Shown piece by piece: positions 5,848 to 6,261 of a DNA stretch of 6,261 nucleotides. A model generated the notes under the pieces. That model searched no databases. It had not been told where the DNA came from and saw only the letters and a program-made list of their open reading frames with translations. The stretch covers positions 1-6,261 of the forward strand of contig JAEDLA010000090.1 in NCBI GenBank assembly GCA_016295545.1. The letters are read 5' to 3'. Each line of letters begins with the position of its first letter. The stretch's first letter is position 1. A program made the translations under genes and the position numbers. The DNA is from Oscillospiraceae bacterium. GTDB taxonomy: Bacteria > Bacillota > Clostridia > Oscillospirales > Ruminococcaceae.

Positions 5848-5876
5848 TGGAAGTCAGATAAATAAGAATTTATAAT
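5848..5876 (+). promoter_or_regulatory. Possible promoter of the downstream membrane protein
   Basis: A perfect TATAAT stands at 5871-5876 in AT-rich sequence. The -35 at the right distance (TGGAAG, 5848-5853) matches consensus poorly. A better TTGAAC at 5840-5845 is 25 bp away, too far. The -10 is about 54 bp before the GTG at 5930. Confidence 0.4.
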
Positions 5877-5929
5877 AAGCTTAATAGTGATATTTTGATG
5901 TTATCATATCATTGAAGAGAAGTGATATT

Positions 5930-6261
5930 GTGAAGAAAACCAATTATAAAATCATAAAAAACCCACTGGGTGACTACAATTTCAGCTTTCCAAGATGCCA
6001 TGCGGCAGAAATCGGTGCATACAGTATCGGATTAATAATCTTCTTTATATTACTCTGTGCATTGTTAATAGACTTTGCAGAAAACGAACTCGACAGGAAT
6101 GTTCTATGTGAAAACATCTATATTCCAGTAGTCTTTTCGGTTCCGTTGTTTATCCTCGGACTAAGCATGACATTCAGGATCAGGCGCGTGAAAAAAATCA
6201 TGGCAAACGGGAAAAAGACAGAAGGTGAAGTAATTTCTTATCGTAGAATACACGTGACTCA
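5930..6261 (+). CDS. Two-TM membrane protein, DUF3592-like, 3' end outside the window
   Basis: The frame opens with GTG at 5930 and runs 110 codons to the edge without a stop, beginning M-K-K-T-N-Y-K-I-I-K. Two hydrophobic segments are clear: about residues 28-47 (G-L-I-I-F-F-I-L-L-C-A-L-L-I) and 65-82 (I-P-V-V-F-S-V-P-L-F-I-L-G-L). The loop between them is acidic and the segment after the second is basic (R-I-R-R-V-K-K), so the C-terminal part should face the cytoplasm by the positive-inside rule. M-A-N-G-K-K-T-E-G-E-V-I-S-Y-R-R resembles the start of DUF3592 domains, where a short G-x-x-x-x-G-x-V turn follows a TM helix. Function is unknown. A weak Shine-Dalgarno (AGAGAAGTGAT, about 5916-5926) precedes the GTG. 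Assignment to DUF3592 is from motif memory only. Confidence 0.65.
   Translation, partial: MKKTNYKIIKNPLGDYNFSFPRCHAAEIGAYSIGLIIFFILLCALLIDFAENELDRNVLCENIYIPVVFSVPLFILGLSMTFRIRRVKKIMANGKKTEGEVISYRRIHVT

Noticed and set aside
1..6261. CRISPR array, tRNA or rRNA genes, riboswitch, insertion sequence with terminal inverted repeats
   Set aside because: No regularly spaced repeats, cloverleaf-like segments, long structured leaders or IS ends were seen. Gaps between genes are short and are explained by terminators and promoters.

Overview
The window looks like chromosome of a low- to mid-GC Firmicute of the Ruminococcus/Clostridiales type. Signs are strong AGGAG-type ribosome binding sites, TTGACA/TATAAT promoters, a SpoVT homologue, a ROK glucokinase and a GH25 lysozyme. 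All genes lie on the + strand. The left part (1 to about 2456) appears to be the right-hand end of an integrated mobile element. The right part (about 2457 to 6261) appears to be host chromosome.

Element side: the window opens inside the C-terminal end of a HerA/VirD4/DptH-like P-loop ATPase (1-365). Next comes a small protein of unknown function (425-634), whose stop codon sits in the loop of a rho-independent terminator. A near-consensus extended -10 promoter (654-682) then drives a large serine recombinase starting at 735. This has a resolvase catalytic domain, a recombinase domain, a zinc ribbon, a coiled coil and a C-terminal DUF4368-like segment.

Junction: the recombinase frame does not stop where such a protein should. 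At about codon 574/575 (nt about 2457) it runs in frame into the sporulation regulator SpoVT. From E-G-D-P-L-E-I onward the protein matches SpoVT to its normal C-terminus, including the whole GAF domain, but the first ~29 residues of SpoVT (most of its AbrB DNA-binding domain) are absent. The simplest reading is that the element integrated by site-specific recombination into spoVT, with attR inside the fused ORF. The 725-aa protein is then a recombinase-SpoVT(GAF) chimera that exists only in the integrated state. Excision would restore spoVT and give the recombinase a different C-terminus. This resembles developmental-gene interruptions (skin in sigK, SPbeta in spsM) and phages whose att site lies inside a regulatory or integrase gene. 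It is the main discovery of the window.

Host side: the spoVT remnant ends at a strong terminator (2926-2958). A secreted GH25 muramidase with its own promoter follows (3047-3763). Next is a probable two-gene sugar-phosphate operon: class I mannose-6-phosphate isomerase (3827-4801) and, 18 bp on, a ROK-family glucokinase (4820-5776). Together they could take a free hexose to its 6-phosphate and feed Man6P into fructose-6-phosphate. A hairpin follows (5790-5836). The window ends inside a small two-TM membrane protein with a DUF3592-like motif (5930 onward).
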